DNA of 64,000 nt from Brasenia schreberi (Eukaryota; Streptophyta; Magnoliopsida; Nymphaeales; Cabombaceae): contig JAYKKT010000037.1 of the NCBI GenBank assembly GCA_036023115.1, positions 4,068,501 to 4,132,500 of the forward strand. Reading direction: 5' to 3'. The position numbers and the translations under genes were made by a program. Under the pieces are notes generated by a model, which made no database searches, was not told the origin of the DNA, and worked only from the letters and a program-made list of their open reading frames with translations. This document shows, one piece after another, positions 60,176-64,000 of the stretch (positions within the stretch are counted from its first letter, which is position 1; the number at the start of each line of letters is the position of its first letter).

Positions 60176-62415
60176 TAAACCCCACCCCACTTACAAGCTT
60201 CAGCGTGGGTATTCATTAGGTGGGTAGAAATTACCACCCCACTTACAAGCTCACAACAATATGGTATGATTTTTTATCCAATTAAAGACTTCGGTTTCAT
60301 GAAATAAAGAGCACAAAAATAAAAAATTGAAATGAAAATATTATTGAAACTGAAAGAGCTAAGGTATTACATTTTATGCACTCCTTTTGAATATTTCATT
60401 TCAATAAATTGAGTTTCTCCGTGTGCTTTATTGGATCACACACTGAAATGAAATCGAAACAACGCTAAGGTATTCCCCACGATGTCAGCATTGTATATGT
60501 CTCACGTTTGATACGCCACCAAAGAAATACGTAGGGGTGATTAATGCTTGCTAGCGGAGTTAGTGGTTACCCGTTTGTGTGTCTGCATGTATGTATGTGC
60601 GTGTGATGCTTTATGATGAAAAGGAAAATTTCCTGAAGGAACATGGGTTGGGTTCTAAAGTGAAAATTCCACCTCACTGCCGATCAAGGCAAGGCAAGGC
60701 AAAGAGAATCAACAAGGGGGCAGAATAGGGTTTAAGATAAACTCATTCCGCCTTGATCCAATAGATAAATATATATATAATATATTTTATATGCTAAGTA
60801 TATATTTTACATGCATATATACATATATATTATACATATAATCACTTTTAATTTAATAATATACAACAACATAGAGTAGATTTTGCTTTATGTAAAATAT
60901 ATGATATTAACAAATTTTCTTTTAAAATATTGATAGAGTGGGGTGAGGTAGGGCAGGATGGGGTATACAGGACTAGGTATAGGGCAGGTGGGGTATTTGA
61001 TCTCCACGCCGACCTGACAGGGTCTACACTAAATTTATAATGCTCTTTGGTGTCAAACTAAGAGGAACGACAAAAATGTTTAACCAAGAATATGCACGGG
61101 CATTATGAATTTAGTACTAGATAGAAAGAGAGAGACGATGCCTACTCAGTACTGAATGATGCTTTTTGCTATCTCCTACCTCATCGCCGTTGTCTTCCAC
61201 AACTTCCACTAATCTCCACGACTCCAACATTGCGATCAGTCAAAATTGTTGCCACCATTATCAAAACCACTTAAAAAAACTAAAAAAGCTAATATTTATA
61301 TATATTTTAGAAACAGCGACAACAGTTATGACTGACAGCAGTATTACGGAATGGTGGAAGGTGACCGTCATTGGTTGAATTAGCGAAAAGCAGCGAAATT
61401 GGGCTGACTATTTTATATTTATGTGTGTGTCACTTGATATGTTTGGCAAATACGGTCAGCCCTCACCTGGTGACGAGCGCTACAACCTTGGTGTGTGGCA
61501 CTGCACTATCTCGACTTTCTTTTCGTTGAGTCGATGCATGCTGATTTGTACTTGTTCATGACAATCCTAATCAAAACCTAAACCGAGCCTTATCCCACAC
61601 TGAGTGGTGTCGGGTGCATGAGCTCTTCGTGGCCATTAGAACCCAATGATATATGATGCTTCCAAAGAATAGCAAGAAGTGTTGATTCGGGGGAGGTAAG
61701 ATGCTCGATCGCAATAAAGTAAGCATATATTTGGTTGCAGTAGGCCCTGTTTAGTTCTTTACCTAACTAATATTCTCATAGAATGAGGCAAAAAATTTGA
61801 TGATTTTTAAAGGTCAAAATGCACTAATTTAGGTTTATAAAGGTTACTTTTTTATCAATTATAATGAGCAATGCCCTTTGAATCTTAAATAACGTCCATT
61901 TCTTGATGTAGCTTTTGTATAAAATTAATGGAGATATGGCTCCTCATTGGGGCCTGCTTTTGCTACTATGCGTATTTGGAGAGGCAGCCAATTGGAGCTC
62001 ATGAGAGAGAATGATAGTTGGATATGTTAAAGTGGCATGAATTTGTGACAAGGCACGGCCTTGATGGCCTGCCATGTCTCTGCAAAAGAATATCCCATCA
62101 TTTTTTTGTTTCTATTGCAAATTCAGTGAGAGAAATAGTCATTCCATGTATATATATATAATAGTAGTGATATATATATACACATAAAGAGAGAGAGTAA
62201 TAGATGTATAATGTTTTTTGGTAGATAATATGCATAAACATTTTTACTGTTCATTTTTTTAGATAAACCATTGATGTGACAAATAAAAAAACTTAGTATA
62301 CAAAAATAAAATGGTACTTTTTAATTTATATTTTCACTTTTGATGATGGTAATTGAATAGTGAAGAGTATGTACCAAAGATAATGCTCATGTCTACTGTA
62401 TTTTATTTATTTATG
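60176..62415. other. Intergenic stretch without recognisable gene
   Basis: Contains a short direct repeat (ACCCCACTTACAAGCT at about 60186 and 60235), TA-rich tracts at 60765-60840, copy 2 of the dispersed repeat at 61471-61556, and a GGCCCTGTTTAGTT word at 61743. That word resembles the end of some plant MITEs, but no partner end was found. Confidence 0.45.
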
Positions 62416-62526
62416 CTAATTGGAGTCTTCTTCTTTCTTTAAGTGTAACTTCTCCAAATCCGTAGCTTCCCTTTCAGCTATTTCCAGTTCCATTTCCCTT
62501 TTGGCTAATGCAGAAAACGTCTCTAC
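62416..62526 (-). other. Possible terminal exon encoding a coiled coil
   Basis: On the minus strand 36 codons ending in TAG are rich in Glu, Lys, Leu and Ala with heptad-like spacing (A-L-A-K-R-E-M-E-L-E-I-A-E-R-E, then D-L-E-K-L-H-L-K). An AG lies just upstream, but its pyrimidine tract is weak. No partner exon is established and the gene is not recognised. Confidence 0.25.
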
Positions 62527-63314
62527 CTTCTACCTTAGTTACCCTTTTGACCTTGTTTTGAAGACAGGCTAAAGATCATCTGTTGCTGAAAAGGGAAGGA
62601 TGACTTTGAAATGTCCTTGAAGAAGTACAGACAACTTGATGTGGTGTGTCTTAGCAAAGAAATAGAAAGCTTATTGCTTTGACTTCAAATGCAAGGAAGA
62701 TGGTGAAAAGATCATCAGCACACCTAACGGGCGTGAATAATCAGATGATAAGAGACTCGATTACTAAAGCAATTATCAAGCTGAACGTTCATCCATTACA
62801 TGATCGTTCTTTCTCATCTATATCTGAACTTTCAAAACAAGGGTCATCAACTATGTAGCATCGCACTCACACACAGAGATGGAGAGAGAGAGAGAGTGTG
62901 TGTGGACGTGATACAATGAGCACCAAAGGAGGTGTGCTAGGCTACATCATATCCGATCACACGTTGGATTCAGTAACATTAGTGCTGAATGGTGCTGTTG
63001 AATTTTGTGTGCTATCACAAAATATCAGCCCCAGAATATTTTCTTGTTCGACTCTTGTTCAATGTTTTGATCATGGAGAATCTAGAAAAATGAATTGCCA
63101 GGGTGTAGCAACCAGATATCATCCATGGCGTGGCCAATTAGACGCGTTTCTTTGCCACATGAAGGCTGTGCAGTAGTTTTTGAACACTGACAACTTTGCT
63201 GATTCACTTCTTTGTTTACTGCGTACTGTAATCTTCCACAGACCACACCTTGTTTCTTGTTTGTAATACTAATAATCCTTCTCATACCATACGCGCAAGC
63301 GCACACACAAATAC

Positions 63315-63463
63315 GACTTTGTACATAGATATTATGTGTGCAGAGAAACGTGACATCCAGCCCGAACGAATACTCTGAGAGAGAGAGAGGACTTTATACA
63401 TGGATACTATTTGTGCAAGAGCAACGTGACACTCATGCCCAAACAAATACTTGAGAGAGAGAA
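63315..63463. repeat. ~76 bp direct duplication with GA-run spacers
   Basis: Two units at 63315-63386 and 63391-63463 share ACTTTRTACATRGATAYTAT, TGTGCA-AG-GAAACGTGACA-like, CCCRAACRAATACT and a terminal GAGAGAGA run. A shortened third copy (GATATTATTCGTG) follows. Confidence 0.7.
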
Positions 63464-63824
63464 GGATATTATTCGTGAAAGAGAAAACGATAACCCATGT
63501 AGTGTGCAAAAGGTTTGATGCTTGCTTTTACTGTCAGAAGGGAAAGGGGCATCTCAATACCCACACCCACTTGAATCAGTGGTATTGCTGCAGTGGGTGT
63601 GGGCTGTCCCTCACCTTGTCGACTCAACAAAGCTGCTTTGATATATCTCGCCAATCAAAGCCTGCTCCCTGAAGGGCACCCTGTAGCCGTACTTACTACT
63701 TTGTCTTTGCTCGAGAGATACATACATCCCTTCTTATCGACTCTTGTAGCTTAGGGACCCTTAACAAGGGGTACGTAACGATGAATTATTGAAATTTTCT
63801 TTTATTCCGTTCTGCAATATTACA

Positions 63825-63967
63825 GTAGGGCATACCTGTACTTGAGCAGGAAGAAGGAGCATGGATGCTCACCATTCTTACAATGCACAGTTGATGAAAA
63901 GATCATCTGGCTGCTTTCTGTGCATGATTGGAAGCAATGGAAGCCTCCCGAAGGTCTGAAACCATGA
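63825..63967 (+). other. Possible exon at the right edge, strand undecided
   Basis: Plus strand: a good pyrimidine tract and TATTACAG acceptor (to 63824) lead into about 46 open codons ending TGA at 63967, including Y-L-Y-L-S-R-K-K-E-H-G-C and I-I-W-L-L-S-V-H-D-W. Minus strand: about 39 open codons (63951-63834) with a donor GTATGCC also look protein-like. Neither is recognised, and at most one is real. Confidence 0.25.
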
Positions 63968-64000
63968 GGGAAAACATGGGTTTTCATGTGCAAGAGCTTC

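Overview
This is nuclear DNA from a flowering plant. The genes have introns with GT/AG borders, two of the three recognisable genes belong to plant families (a plastid-type enoyl-ACP reductase and an NPF7-type transporter), and most of the rest is decayed plant retrotransposons and DNA transposons plus long (TA)n, (GA)n and (CT)n microsatellites. The species cannot be told from the sequence, and no prokaryotic or organellar gene order is present.

Layout. At 1.2-2.6 kb lies a dead hAT transposase. At about 5.6-9.1 kb lies a dead Ty3/gypsy polyprotein on the minus strand. At 9.64-12.45 kb are the last exons of an NSE4 (SMC5/6 complex) gene, with a frameshift and no 5' half in the window; its last intron holds RTE-type LINE fragments and one copy of a block duplicated at 14.1-14.5 kb. 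At 15.04-20.95 kb, minus strand, is an enoyl-ACP reductase (MOD1/ENR) gene. Ten coding exons are clean but two in the catalytic region are damaged. At 21.08-23.14 kb a hAT-like non-autonomous element with an 8-9 bp target duplication is followed by three tandem ~282 bp units that copy its right end. At 25.1-27.8 kb are local duplications and very long TA tracts. At 27.8-34.7 kb is a decayed Ty1/copia element split by a minus-strand RTE LINE with an 18 bp target duplication. At 38.3-38.9 kb are tRNA-derived SINE-like units. At 39.99-47.60 kb is an old Ty3/gypsy element with both LTRs and a tRNA-Met primer site. At 50.7-52.0 kb are a further RTE remnant and a second member of the hAT-like family.

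The one gene that reads as fully intact is the NPF7 (NRT1.5/NRT1.8-like) transporter at 54.66-57.29 kb on the plus strand: five coding exons, 620 residues, all intron phases consistent. A degenerate RTE LINE follows at 59.0-60.2 kb, and the right edge (62.4-64.0 kb) holds short possible exons whose strand is undecided.

The genes do not form a pathway. NSE4 serves DNA repair and chromosome structure, ENR serves plastid fatty acid synthesis, and NPF7 serves nitrate/potassium movement in roots and vascular tissue. I found no convincing undescribed system. The observations most worth checking are the microsatellite takeover of an ENR catalytic exon, the tandem copies of a transposon end, and the nested RTE/copia insertion.
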